A stretch of 64,000 bases of DNA from JBFXAF01 sp050184585 (GTDB lineage: Bacteria; Pseudomonadota; Alphaproteobacteria; Rhizobiales; Rhizobiaceae), in contig JBFXAF010000007.1 of the NCBI GenBank assembly GCA_050184585.1, positions 124,001 through 188,000 of the forward strand, written 5' to 3'. How positions within the stretch are numbered: position 1 is the stretch's first letter; the number at the start of each line of letters is the position of its first letter. The notes under the pieces were generated by a model that saw nothing but the letters and a program-made list of their open reading frames with translations, was not told the DNA's origin and did not search any database. A program made the position numbers and the translations under genes. Positions 6,677 through 14,369 of this stretch are shown piece by piece.

Positions 6677-9298
6677 ATGCGCAGCGCCCGCTGGTCCCGC
6701 CTGTTTGTCAGCGCCTCCGGATGCCTTGCCGTGCGGCTTGCGACCGGCGCGGCGGCCTTGCTTGCGGTCGCGCTTGCCGCGTCGCCGGTTGGCGCTCAGG
6801 AAACCAGGATCATATTCCCGGGGGCGATGGCCGTCACCGGCTTCCCGGGGACCCACGTTCCGGATCTCGACCAGGCTATCGCGGCAGGCGTCGATCCCGT
6901 CGATGAGACCTTCATCGATCCGTCACGCGCCGTGTTGCGCATCTTCGACGTGTCGGCGCTTGGCAGGCCCGCAGAAGGTCAGTCGTTTGCAACGCCGCCG
7001 CCCTTCGAGGTGACCGCGGGCCAGATCGGACTGGTCTTCGCGATGACCTATGACGACGGGCTGTCAAATGGCCGCACTTCCGGAGTTCCCGACCTCTACG
7101 CCGCGTCGAGTTCGCTATACGGGATCGGCATCGTCACGCCTGACGTCGACGGTGACGGGCGGCCCGAGCGCCAGCGTCGCGGCAGGCCGGGCGCGACCTT
7201 CATGGAAGGGCAGTTCGCCGAGAAGAACGGCGGCAGACCGGGCGCGATCTGGAAGATCGACGGCGAGTCGGGCGCCGTGTCGCTGTTTTCGGCGATCGAC
7301 GCCAATAGCGGACCCGGCATCGGCGACATCGCCTTCGACGATCGAAATCGCCAGTTCTTCGCTTCCGATCTCGATTCCGGCCTGGTTCACCGCATCGGCG
7401 AGGGCGGCGCGCTGATCGACACGTTCGACCACGGTGTCGATGGCCGCCCCGCCGGTGGCCTGGCCCCCGTCGCCGACGACGGTCCCGTAATGGACATCCA
7501 TGATGCGGCCTTCGACAGCGAAGACCCGGATACATGGGGGTTCACGCCCGACGAGCGACGCGTCTGGGGCGTGCAGGTGCATGGCGACCGGGTCTACTAT
7601 GCCGCGGGTGAACGTGCGGAAGTCTGGTCGATCGGCATTGCCGCCGACGGGCGTTTCGCCGGAGATGCGCGCCGCGAGTTGACCGTTGCAGGCGCAGATA
7701 TCCCGGTCACCGACATCGCCTTCGACGGTCGGGGCTTCATGTATCTCGCGCGGCGGGGGCAGATTGGAAGTCGATACGACTACGGCGAGATCGCCCGTTC
7801 GAGCGATGGAGTCGTCCTGCGTTACCGGCGTGCGAACCAGGACGACCCGGTGACGAAGTCGATATGGGTCGAGGTGCCGCGGGAGCATGGGCCCGGACTC
7901 GCGCGGTCATCTCGCCAGTCAGGCGGCATCGATCTGCACTACGACTATTTGGCCGATGGTAAGTCCGATAGGCGCGGCTGCTCCGACACGATCGTGATGA
8001 CGGGCGGTTCCCTGCGCGACGATCCGGCGATCGCCGGCCCGCCGGGCGCGGGCGGCCTGTTCAAGGTCCGCGGTGTTCGGATCACGCGCAACACCCGTGG
8101 CGAAGGGCAGGACGAGCGACCGTCCGGCTCATGGTTCGTGGACTATGACGGGTTCTCCCAGGTTTCCGGACCCAGGGGCGACATCGGCGACGTCGAGATC
8201 TGGCGACCTGGCGAAGGACGCGCCGGACGATCCGAGACAGGATCACCAGTCGACCTAGCCTGCGGGCCGGACGAGCCGAAGAAGCCCACCATCGCCGTCG
8301 GGAAGACTGGCGACCGGCAGTGCACGGTCGGGATGCCCTGCACGTTCGAGATCACCGTCACGAATGTCGGCCATTCCGACTTCGCCGGACCTGTCAGGAT
8401 TGCCGACGCGGTCGGAATCGAGGGCTTCGGCCGTATCGAGGACGTGGCGGTCACCGAGATCGCACCTCCCTTTGGCTGCGCCGAGGGGCCGACATCGCTG
8501 CCGGTCTCATGTACAGTCGATCTGGTGCTCGCGGCCGGTGCCAGCCGTGTCCACAGGATGACGGTGGTCGTTCCGGGCGACGGACGCTTCGGAGGAAGGG
8601 ACGGCCCGCACGAAGGCCGCGCTTGCGTGGCGGTGCTTGACCCCGAAACCCCGGTCGCGGTTCTGCCGGAGGCCCAACGGAGCATGGGGACCGGCAATCC
8701 GGCCGGCGGTTCGGTCTATGCCTGCCATAGCTTCGAGCTATCTGGACCCGAACGGGCGGTTTCGATCCCGATTCCGGAACCTCGCCCGCAGACGGGTACC
8801 GGCTCCAAGCCGCAGCCATGCACGCTGCTTGCGGGGATGGTGCGGACGGAAGCGGGCGAATGTGTCTGCCCGAAGGGCGCCAGCTTGCGCAACGGCGCCT
8901 GCCGGGCCGTCACGGGCGGTCAGCCCGAGAGCCAGCAGTGCAGGCTCCTGCCCGGTCAGGTTCGCACCAAGGACGGACAGTGCGTTTGCCCGCGGGGAAG
9001 CCGTCTGGTCCGTGGCCAGTGCCGCCAGCAGGTGGTGGAGTGCAAACAGGACCAGAAGCTGGTGAATGGCCGCTGCGTGGCCGAGCCCAGGCCAATGGCG
9101 TGCAAGCGCGGTCAAAGGGTGCGCAACGGAAAATGCGTGGACGTTCAGGCGACGCGCTGTCCGGCTGGCACGACCGGCAAGCCGCCGAACTGTCGTCCCC
9201 TCGGCGTCGACGTGCCGAGGCTGCTCTTGCAGCCGGGCATACTGAAGTCGCTGCCTCGCCGACAGCCGGGCGGCAAGCGCACGGTGGTCCCGAACTAA
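6677..9298 (+). CDS. exported beta-propeller-like protein with DUF11-like domain and cysteine-rich C-terminal modules
   Basis: 873 residues starting at the ATG at 6677, preceded by TAGGAG. The signal peptide (about 1-40) ends near SPVGAQ. Residues about 45-520 contain recurring blocks such as IGDIAFDDRNRQFFASD and VTDIAFDGRGFMYLAR, typical of a beta-propeller or SMP-30-like fold. Residues about 535-690 (FEITVTNVGHSDF, VRIADAV) resemble a DUF11/CARDB-type Ig-like domain. From about 715 to the end there are Cys-rich units of the form C-x(n)-NG-x-C-V, closing with CPAGTTGKPPNCRP. The same C-terminal module type ends the next gene. The longer open frame upstream of 6677 lacks a signal peptide and looks non-coding. 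It is probably part of the ECF regulon; its function is unknown. Confidence 0.85.
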   Translation: MRSARWSRLFVSASGCLAVRLATGAAALLAVALAASPVGAQETRIIFPGAMAVTGFPGTHVPDLDQAIAAGVDPVDETFIDPSRAVLRIFDVSALGRPAEGQSFATPPPFEVTAGQIGLVFAMTYDDGLSNGRTSGVPDLYAASSSLYGIGIVTPDVDGDGRPERQRRGRPGATFMEGQFAEKNGGRPGAIWKIDGESGAVSLFSAIDANSGPGIGDIAFDDRNRQFFASDLDSGLVHRIGEGGALIDTFDHGVDGRPAGGLAPVADDGPVMDIHDAAFDSEDPDTWGFTPDERRVWGVQVHGDRVYYAAGERAEVWSIGIAADGRFAGDARRELTVAGADIPVTDIAFDGRGFMYLARRGQIGSRYDYGEIARSSDGVVLRYRRANQDDPVTKSIWVEVPREHGPGLARSSRQSGGIDLHYDYLADGKSDRRGCSDTIVMTGGSLRDDPAIAGPPGAGGLFKVRGVRITRNTRGEGQDERPSGSWFVDYDGFSQVSGPRGDIGDVEIWRPGEGRAGRSETGSPVDLACGPDEPKKPTIAVGKTGDRQCTVGMPCTFEITVTNVGHSDFAGPVRIADAVGIEGFGRIEDVAVTEIAPPFGCAEGPTSLPVSCTVDLVLAAGASRVHRMTVVVPGDGRFGGRDGPHEGRACVAVLDPETPVAVLPEAQRSMGTGNPAGGSVYACHSFELSGPERAVSIPIPEPRPQTGTGSKPQPCTLLAGMVRTEAGECVCPKGASLRNGACRAVTGGQPESQQCRLLPGQVRTKDGQCVCPRGSRLVRGQCRQQVVECKQDQKLVNGRCVAEPRPMACKRGQRVRNGKCVDVQATRCPAGTTGKPPNCRPLGVDVPRLLLQPGILKSLPRRQPGGKRTVVPN

Positions 9299-9305
9299 AC
9301 GGTCT

Positions 9306-9361
9306 GGAGCCTTTCAGGCCTGATGGAATCCGAGCGATTGCATCAATCACCGAAAGGCGCC
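9306..9361. repeat. short AGAGC-family hairpin element
   Basis: Eight bases after the stop of the preceding gene begins GGAGCCTTTCAGGCCTGATG, close to the end of the full-length repeat at 45649-45957. An imperfect inverted copy ends at 9361 (GCATCAATCACCGAAAGGCG). The whole can fold as a stem and may serve as a 3'-end structure or weak terminator. Confidence 0.55.
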
Positions 9362-9452
9362 AGACGGCCGATCCAAGACGTGATCGCCAAGCCCGCCTGT
9401 CCCGCTGGCGGGCTCATGACTTTGCGGCGGTCGACGCTCGCCGCCGCGTCGT

Positions 9453-9478
9453 GAACCAATTGCCCGACCGCAGCGACA
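9453..9478 (+). promoter_or_regulatory. putative ECF promoter upstream of the 620-aa exported protein
   Basis: TGAACC and CGACACAC, with exactly 16 bp between GAACC and CGACA, as in the two other copies. The spacer sequence differs from them, so the conserved boxes are not explained by a longer repeat. Its position, 34 bp before the ATG at 9513, fits a normal leader. Confidence 0.65.
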
Positions 9479-9512
9479 CACTCTCCGGAAAGCCAATCCT
9501 GAGGAGAGAAAC

Positions 9513-11375
9513 ATGCCCAGATCCATCACGCTGCCTACTTCCACCGCCGCGCTGGCGCTTGCCTTCGCCGCGTTCGCCGGTCCGGCGCTCGCCGACACCG
9601 CGGGTCTCAACTCGATGTCGTTCTCGACCGACCCCTACTTTGTGCCCGCCACCGTACGGGTCATATCGACTGACAAGGTCAAGTGGGACGCCATCAAGCC
9701 CGGCGCGATGAACTTCACCGGCAACATGTCGATCGACACCAAGTATCCCGGCATGATCTGGGACGTGGCGGTCGTGCTCGGCGAATGTTCCGACAACGGC
9801 TGTGCCTTCATGCCCGCGATCTGGAGCACGGACGTCCTCGACCGCGATTTTTTCGCCAACGAGACGATCTCGTTCCAGTCGTCGCTCATCGGCGTGTCCG
9901 GGACGGGCATCACGCTCGGCGACCAGATCTTGGCCCGCTGCAACGAGAAGCTCCAGGCCGACGGCCCGACCAAGGCCCACACCTTCACGCACCAGTTGCC
10001 GGCGACCTTCATCGCCGACAGCGACAAGGACTGGGGCAATGTCGGCAACCTTCTGCCCGAAGCCGAGGCGGGTCCGTGGCCGCACTACCCGAATGAGATC
10101 GACCACACGCGGACGGCGATGTTCGACGTCAACGTGATCTGCGAGCCGGTGGTCAAGCCGTCGGCCGACGACCTCAAGCACGATCTCGGAGAGTTCAAGG
10201 TCGAGGACGTGAAGCTCTTCCTCACGACCTATCACAACCAGGTTCCCGGCTCGAACCCAGGCACCGTCTGCCCCGCCTTCAAGGTGACCAGCCGCGCCGA
10301 GACCAGCAAGGCCGGCGCCGTGCAAATGCGCATCTGGCGGCAGAAGGATGGCGGCCCGATCACTTCGCAACTGGTCGACGCCTGGTCGAGCTATGACGCC
10401 GCCAAGAACGGATACTTCGCCACCTGGCAGGAGTTCGAGAACGTCGGCACCACCTCCTACTTCCAGTTCAAGACCGAGATCGTGGGCGACGCGTTCGCGC
10501 CGTTCGACGGCTGGAAGGACATCACCGTGCACTGCACGGGCGCCGGCGGGGGCGGCTTCGCCTCCGAGCCGAACGACAACAATGCCGATCTGCCGAAGCC
10601 CAAGGCGACGTGGAAGGGTTCGGTGCTGGTGTCGGATACCGCCGGCAAGGACAAGTCCTGCCCGCGCAAGGGCACGGTGTTCTTCGGCGTGAGCCGTCAG
10701 GCCCCGGGCAATTTCGACTATCGCATTTCATGCTCCAACGGCGCCTATTTCGAAGGGTCGGCCCTCGGCGCGGACCAGGGGAGCGGGGCGTTCGAAGCCT
10801 ACGCGACGCACGAGATCTCGATCAACAAGACCCGCAAGATCCAGTGCACGCTGCAGGAGATGACGCCGGCCCCGGTGACTGTCTCAGTCGACAGCCACGA
10901 CTTCACCTGCGCCAATCCGGCCATCGATCCGCCGGCCGATGATCTCGCAGACTCGCCGCGCCCGAACCTCGGCAAGCCGGAGGTGAAGATCCCGGCCTTC
11001 ATCGTGACCCCAGCGCCGCACTGCGGAGACAACCAGCACATCGTCAAGGGAAAGTGCGTCGACAAGCCGTCCGTCTCGATCTTCTGCAAGAAGGGCTTCG
11101 TGCCCAAGGGCAAGACCTGCGTGCGCAAGCCGACCGTGGTCGAGGCGTGCGCGACCGACGAGCGGAGGGTGAAGGGTGTCTGCGTGAAGGCGCCGGACGT
11201 GAAGCCGGTCAAGATCAAGAAGCCCGAGGTGAAGCCACAGAGGCTCAAGAAGCCGGAGATCAAGCCGGCGCGGGTGAAGAAGCCTGAAGCCAGGCCGGTC
11301 AAGCGCCTTCCCAAGGCGGCGGTCGCCCAACCGAAGCTGCCCGGCCTGCAGAAGAAGCCGAGGCGCATCAACTGA
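9513..11375 (+). CDS. exported protein with cysteine modules and basic Lys/Pro-repeat tail
   Basis: 620 residues with a clear signal peptide (1-27, ending PALA) and a GAGGAG-type ribosome site. Residues 28 to about 490 are not recognised; they contain paired Cys and two similar halves, each with WDxI/WxxI-like and VxCxxxG strands, suggesting tandem Ig-like domains. Residues about 503-563 carry the modules CGDNQHIVKGKCVDKP, CKKGFVPKGKTCVRKP and CATDERRVKGVCVKAP, the same type as in the preceding gene. The last 57 residues are very basic, with a tandem decapeptide of the form KPxxxKKPEx. The tail could bind anionic polysaccharide, peptidoglycan or DNA (inference). An ECF-like promoter sits just upstream. 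Confidence 0.85.
   Translation: MPRSITLPTSTAALALAFAAFAGPALADTAGLNSMSFSTDPYFVPATVRVISTDKVKWDAIKPGAMNFTGNMSIDTKYPGMIWDVAVVLGECSDNGCAFMPAIWSTDVLDRDFFANETISFQSSLIGVSGTGITLGDQILARCNEKLQADGPTKAHTFTHQLPATFIADSDKDWGNVGNLLPEAEAGPWPHYPNEIDHTRTAMFDVNVICEPVVKPSADDLKHDLGEFKVEDVKLFLTTYHNQVPGSNPGTVCPAFKVTSRAETSKAGAVQMRIWRQKDGGPITSQLVDAWSSYDAAKNGYFATWQEFENVGTTSYFQFKTEIVGDAFAPFDGWKDITVHCTGAGGGGFASEPNDNNADLPKPKATWKGSVLVSDTAGKDKSCPRKGTVFFGVSRQAPGNFDYRISCSNGAYFEGSALGADQGSGAFEAYATHEISINKTRKIQCTLQEMTPAPVTVSVDSHDFTCANPAIDPPADDLADSPRPNLGKPEVKIPAFIVTPAPHCGDNQHIVKGKCVDKPSVSIFCKKGFVPKGKTCVRKPTVVEACATDERRVKGVCVKAPDVKPVKIKKPEVKPQRLKKPEIKPARVKKPEARPVKRLPKAAVAQPKLPGLQKKPRRIN
11202..11321 (+). repeat. in-frame 30-bp tandem repeat (basic decapeptide) in the 620-aa protein
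   Basis: Four successive 30-bp units encode KPVKIKKPEV, KPQRLKKPEI, KPARVKKPEA and RPVKRLPKAA. The codons differ between units while the Lys/Pro pattern is kept, so selection on the protein pattern is likely rather than recent DNA duplication. Confidence 0.8.
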
Positions 11376-11398
11376 GGCGACGGATATCCGAAAACAGC

Positions 11399-11423
11399 AA
11401 CGCCGGCCCTTGGGGTCGGCGTT
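11399..11423 (+). terminator. hairpin terminator after the 620-aa protein gene
   Basis: AACGCCGGCCC, loop TTG, GGGTCGGCGTT: an 11-bp RNA stem with one G-U pair, 23 bp after the stop codon. The following tract (CGCTTG) is only weakly T-rich, so termination may be partial. Confidence 0.6.
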
Positions 11424-11539
11424 CGCTTGTCCGGGGCTGCGGCCCGCGCATTCGCGCGCGAGCCGCGCCTCCTTCCGCTTCCGGGTCGCGGCCGGGCGCC
11501 GGCCCGCCGCCAAGGCGCCTTCGCGACCCCCGCGGATGC

Positions 11540-11812
11540 TAGAGCAATGTTCGACCAGATTGAATCGTTCTGCCGGAGGGAATTCGGGCCAGGGTCGAGG
11601 GCTTCGGCGACGGTCGATGTGGTGCATCGGCCGAGCCGGAGCCCGAAGGATTTGGCCCGAATTGACCCGGCCCGAAGGGTTTCCCGCTGGCGGGCGCCCG
11701 CTTCGTCGAGCCGCTCGGACGATGGAACCCCATCGCCCGTCGCGTCTCTCCTGCCGGATCGCCTCGCCATCGAGGAAACAGAACTGGTTCAATCTCGTCG
11801 AACATTGCTCTA
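11540..11812. repeat. full-length AGAGC mosaic repeat, copy A (273 bp)
   Basis: Flanked by 25-bp inverted ends beginning TAGAGCAATGTTCGA, which match each other at 24 of 25 positions. The interior (GGAGGGAATTCGGGCC, GGTCGATGTGGTGCATCGG, TTCCCGCTGGCGGGCGCCCG) is shared with copy B at 45649-45957 read in reverse. No open frame is convincing. The right end supplies the TAG stop of the L,D-transpeptidase gene. It resembles the class of rhizobial intergenic mosaic elements (RIME-like). Confidence 0.85.
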
Positions 11813-12286
11813 GTTCACGATGACGATGCTGGTGTTCGAAGGACCGAAAGTCTCGACCAGCGTGAAGAAATCCTCGGCGTCGTCGGGATGGAGACGAACG
11901 CAGCCGTGCGAGGCCGGGCGACCGAGGTTCTTCACGTGCGGCGTTGCATGCACCGCGTAGCCGCCGTGGAAGAACACCGAATGCGGCATCGGGGCGTTGT
12001 CGTACTTCTTCGAGTACCACATCTCGTGCATGCGGGTCGGCGTGAACGATCCGGTGGGAGTGACGTAGCCCTTCCCCGCCGTCGAAACCTTCCACTGGAA
12101 GGTCTGGTGGCCGTCCACGATGATGTCCATCGTCTGGGCCGAGAGGCTGACGCGAGCCAGTATCTTGTTCGCCGCTTCGGCGCGACCGGAGGCGGTGCCG
12201 AGAAGGAAGGTTACACCGAGGGCGGCGCAGGCGGCGATGTTGATCAGCCTGGTGGGGAGGGCGGCAAACATGATGAGGTCTCGCAT
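11810..12286 (-). CDS. L,D-transpeptidase (YkuD domain)
   Basis: 158 residues. A signal sequence of about 38 residues (cleavage near AEA|AN) precedes a compact YkuD domain with the catalytic motif SHGCVRLHPDDA (Cys about 128) and HATPHVKNLG upstream. Such enzymes form 3-3 cross-links in peptidoglycan or attach proteins to it in the periplasm. The start may be the ATG at 12286 or at 12271 (MFAALPT); neither has a strong ribosome site. The stop codon is the TAG formed by the end of repeat copy A, so the native C-terminus may have been altered by the insertion. Confidence 0.9.
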   Translation of the reverse strand: MRDLIMFAALPTRLINIAACAALGVTFLLGTASGRAEAANKILARVSLSAQTMDIIVDGHQTFQWKVSTAGKGYVTPTGSFTPTRMHEMWYSKKYDNAPMPHSVFFHGGYAVHATPHVKNLGRPASHGCVRLHPDDAEDFFTLVETFGPSNTSIVIVN

Positions 12287-12479
12287 CCGGGGTTCTCGAT
12301 GTCCGACTTATCGTTGCGGCATGTTTCGTTTCGATTTCGGTGTGCGCGTTTTCTGTTTCGTTTGTGTTTCATATCCTCGCTATCGGACAGCGGCGCGGCT
12401 GCCGGGAAGGAAACCCGCCTGCAACAATCGGGGGTTCCAACGGCATGATCCAGATACAGCGTGGGGCGAGAAAGGCGCC

Positions 12480-12638
12480 ATGAGACATCGGCCGACCCCT
12501 TTAGGAACTACTCCCGCTGCATTGCGTTGGTTGGTGCGCGTGGGCGTCGCAACGGCGCTTTTCGCGGCAATCGGCCTCTGGGGCGATCCTGCGAGTTCCG
12601 GGATGGCGGATGCTGTGTCGCTGGTGGTCGCGTCGTGA
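12480..12638 (+). CDS. small single-helix membrane protein candidate (52 aa)
   Basis: ATG at 12480 is preceded by GAGAAAGG. The product begins MRHRPTPLGTTPAALRW and carries one hydrophobic stretch (about 17-35). It is not recognised. An EcfG-like promoter match lies inside its 5' part, so the frame could be fortuitous and the region could be the leader of the next small gene. Confidence 0.4.
   Translation: MRHRPTPLGTTPAALRWLVRVGVATALFAAIGLWGDPASSGMADAVSLVVAS
12504..12528 (+). promoter_or_regulatory. EcfG-like general stress promoter match
   Basis: GGAAC, 16 bp, CGTT fits the published alphaproteobacterial EcfG consensus GGAAC-N16/17-CGTT. It would start transcription about 130 bp before the small gene at 12664. 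A single match of nine fixed bases can arise by chance. Confidence 0.35.
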
Positions 12639-12663
12639 TCTGGGATGCGAAAGGACGTGCGTG

Positions 12664-12831
12664 ATGAAGTCCGGAAAAGCTGCCGCAATACTCAGTGCAC
12701 TGCTCTACGGTCAGGCGCTCTTCGGCATTCTGGCCGTTGGCGCCGTGCTGATGAAGGAGCGGACCGATATCGCCGCCGTCGATCCGATGACGGTCGCATC
12801 CGTCCATGCGCCAATGCGGTCGCAGCGCTAG
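12664..12831 (+). CDS. small membrane protein (55 aa)
   Basis: ATG at 12664 with AAAGGACG upstream. The product starts MKSGKAAAILSALLYGQALF and has one hydrophobic segment (about 6-28) followed by a short polar tail. The family is not recognised. Its 3' end overlaps the convergent response regulator gene by 4 bp. A possible EcfG-type promoter is located upstream at 12504. Confidence 0.55.
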   Translation: MKSGKAAAILSALLYGQALFGILAVGAVLMKERTDIAAVDPMTVASVHAPMRSQR

Positions 12832-13514
12832 CCTCGAGGCGTTTCACCCGGACGCATTCCCGGAGGCTCGAACCGGTAGCCGGAGCCGCGTATCGTCACG
12901 ATGCTCTCCGTATCCAGCTTGCGTCGCAGGCGCACGATCCGCGAATCGATGGAACGGTCGAAGGCGTCTGCGACTTCGGCAGGCGCCGCAGCGATGATGT
13001 CTTCGCGCGAAAGGACCCTTCGAGGATTGGACAGGAAGTAGCGGAGCAAGGCCACTTGCCCGGGAGACAGGGTCTCCTCGCTGCCCGAACGGTGCATCAC
13101 CAATGCGGCCCTCAGATCGACCGTGGCGTTCTCGAACACCACGAGTTCCGGCCCGCCACCGCGACGACCGAGGAGCCCGCCTATCCTCGCCGCAAGTTCC
13201 CGAGGCGCGATGTCACGGTCCACGACGTCCGACGCGCCGAGTTCGAGGGCAAGCACGCGCTCGATCACATCGCCGGCGGCGCCGATCATGACGAATGCCG
13301 GCGAGGTGCTTCCCTGCCGCTGCCGCAGCGGTTCAAAACCGCTGGCCGCAAGGTCGACTACCGCGATGTCGGGCGAACGGCCTGCTGGCGTGAAGCCGTC
13401 GGGCCAGGAGCCATCGACGCGGATCACATCGTAGCCGCGACGTTCCAGATGTTCCGACAGCGCCGCCCGGAAGCCGGGCTCAAGCCCGACAAGAACGACA
13501 AGCGCCCGCGCCAC
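12828..13514 (-). CDS. OmpR-type response regulator with degenerate receiver
   Basis: 228 residues from a GTG at 13514, placed 9 nt after AAGGAG; the ATG in between is out of frame. The receiver keeps the likely phospho-acceptor Asp54 (IAVVDLAAS), but the acidic pair near residue 10 is replaced (VLVGLEPGF where VVVEDEPDL is expected), and the conserved Lys is Arg (VVDRDI). The C-terminal winged helix (about 140-220: LSPGQVALLRYFL, SIDSRIVRLRRKL, IRGSGYRFE) looks intact. I infer DNA binding independent of phosphorylation, or control by another input. It diverges from the canonical regulator at 13562 across 47 bp. Confidence 0.85.
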   Translation of the reverse strand: MARALVVLVGLEPGFRAALSEHLERRGYDVIRVDGSWPDGFTPAGRSPDIAVVDLAASGFEPLRQRQGSTSPAFVMIGAAGDVIERVLALELGASDVVDRDIAPRELAARIGGLLGRRGGGPELVVFENATVDLRAALVMHRSGSEETLSPGQVALLRYFLSNPRRVLSREDIIAAAPAEVADAFDRSIDSRIVRLRRKLDTESIVTIRGSGYRFEPPGMRPGETPRG

Positions 13515-13561
13515 TATGCATAGCTCCTTGAAATCAATTACAAATTCCTGGACTGGACAAC

Positions 13562-14335
13562 ATGTTCGTTGCGAATCTACTGTCCGCTGAGAGCGGAGGC
13601 GAGAAGACACTGCGCGCACGTATCGTCGTTGTCGAGGACGAGCCCGACCTGCGCGATGCCGTCGTCGAATATCTCGCCGCGAATGGCTTTGATGTGACAT
13701 CGGCTGGAGACGCGGCGCAGATGCGCGCGCTGGCTGCGGAGCAGACCTTCCATCTGGCGATCCTGGACATCGCCATGCCGGGAGAGGATGGGCTCTCCCT
13801 GGCGCGCCACCTGCGGTCCTCGATGCCGATCGGGATCATATTCGCGACGGCGGCCGGCACCTCGATCGACAGGATCGTCGGGCTCGAACTCGGAGCCGAC
13901 GACTACATCGTAAAGCCCTACGAACTGCGCGAGTTGCTGGCGCGGGTTCGCAGCGTCCTGCGCCGCGTTCCGCTCGACGCATCGCCGAAGGCGAAGGCAG
14001 ACGGCGCCGCCTCCCGCCGCGTGGTTCAGTTCGGTGACTTCAGCGCCGACCTCGATGCCCGCACGGTCACCGGACCCGCCGGTGCGATCGAACTCTCGAA
14101 GAGCGAGTTCGACGTGCTCGAAGTCTTCCTCACGCGTTCGAACCGCCTGCTCACGCGGTCGAGCATTTCCGAGGCGATCGGCGTAATCGAGGACCCGGAG
14201 ACGTCACGCGCGATCGACATAAGGATCATGCGGCTGAGAAAGAAGATCGAGGCCGATCCGGCCAGTCCGCGGTTCCTGCGAACCGTGCGCGGCGAAGGTT
14301 ACATCTTCTCGGCGCCGGTCGCGGACAACAACTGA
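13562..14335 (+). CDS. OmpR-family response regulator
   Basis: 257 residues. A complete receiver (about 18-135) has the acidic pair VVEDEP, acceptor Asp in AILDIAMPGEDG, and Lys in DDYIVKPYELREL. The winged-helix DNA-binding domain (about 160-250) has LSKSEFDVLEVFL, DIRIMRLRKKIE and RTVRGEGYIFS. It is followed 34 bp later by a hybrid histidine kinase, its likely partner. The ATG at 13562 has a weak ribosome site; the first 15 residues are not part of the receiver. Confidence 0.93.
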   Translation: MFVANLLSAESGGEKTLRARIVVVEDEPDLRDAVVEYLAANGFDVTSAGDAAQMRALAAEQTFHLAILDIAMPGEDGLSLARHLRSSMPIGIIFATAAGTSIDRIVGLELGADDYIVKPYELRELLARVRSVLRRVPLDASPKAKADGAASRRVVQFGDFSADLDARTVTGPAGAIELSKSEFDVLEVFLTRSNRLLTRSSISEAIGVIEDPETSRAIDIRIMRLRKKIEADPASPRFLRTVRGEGYIFSAPVADNN

Positions 14336-14369
14336 CCGGCTTGCGTCCTCATGCAACGGCGCGCATGAC

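Noticed and set aside
9414..10532. 372-codon minus-strand frame opposite the 620-aa exported protein
   Set aside because: Shadow; the plus strand has a signal peptide, ribosome site and promoter element.
10884..12095. 403-codon minus-strand frame running through repeat copy A
   Set aside because: It crosses the repeat and two gene ends; composition is that of a shadow.
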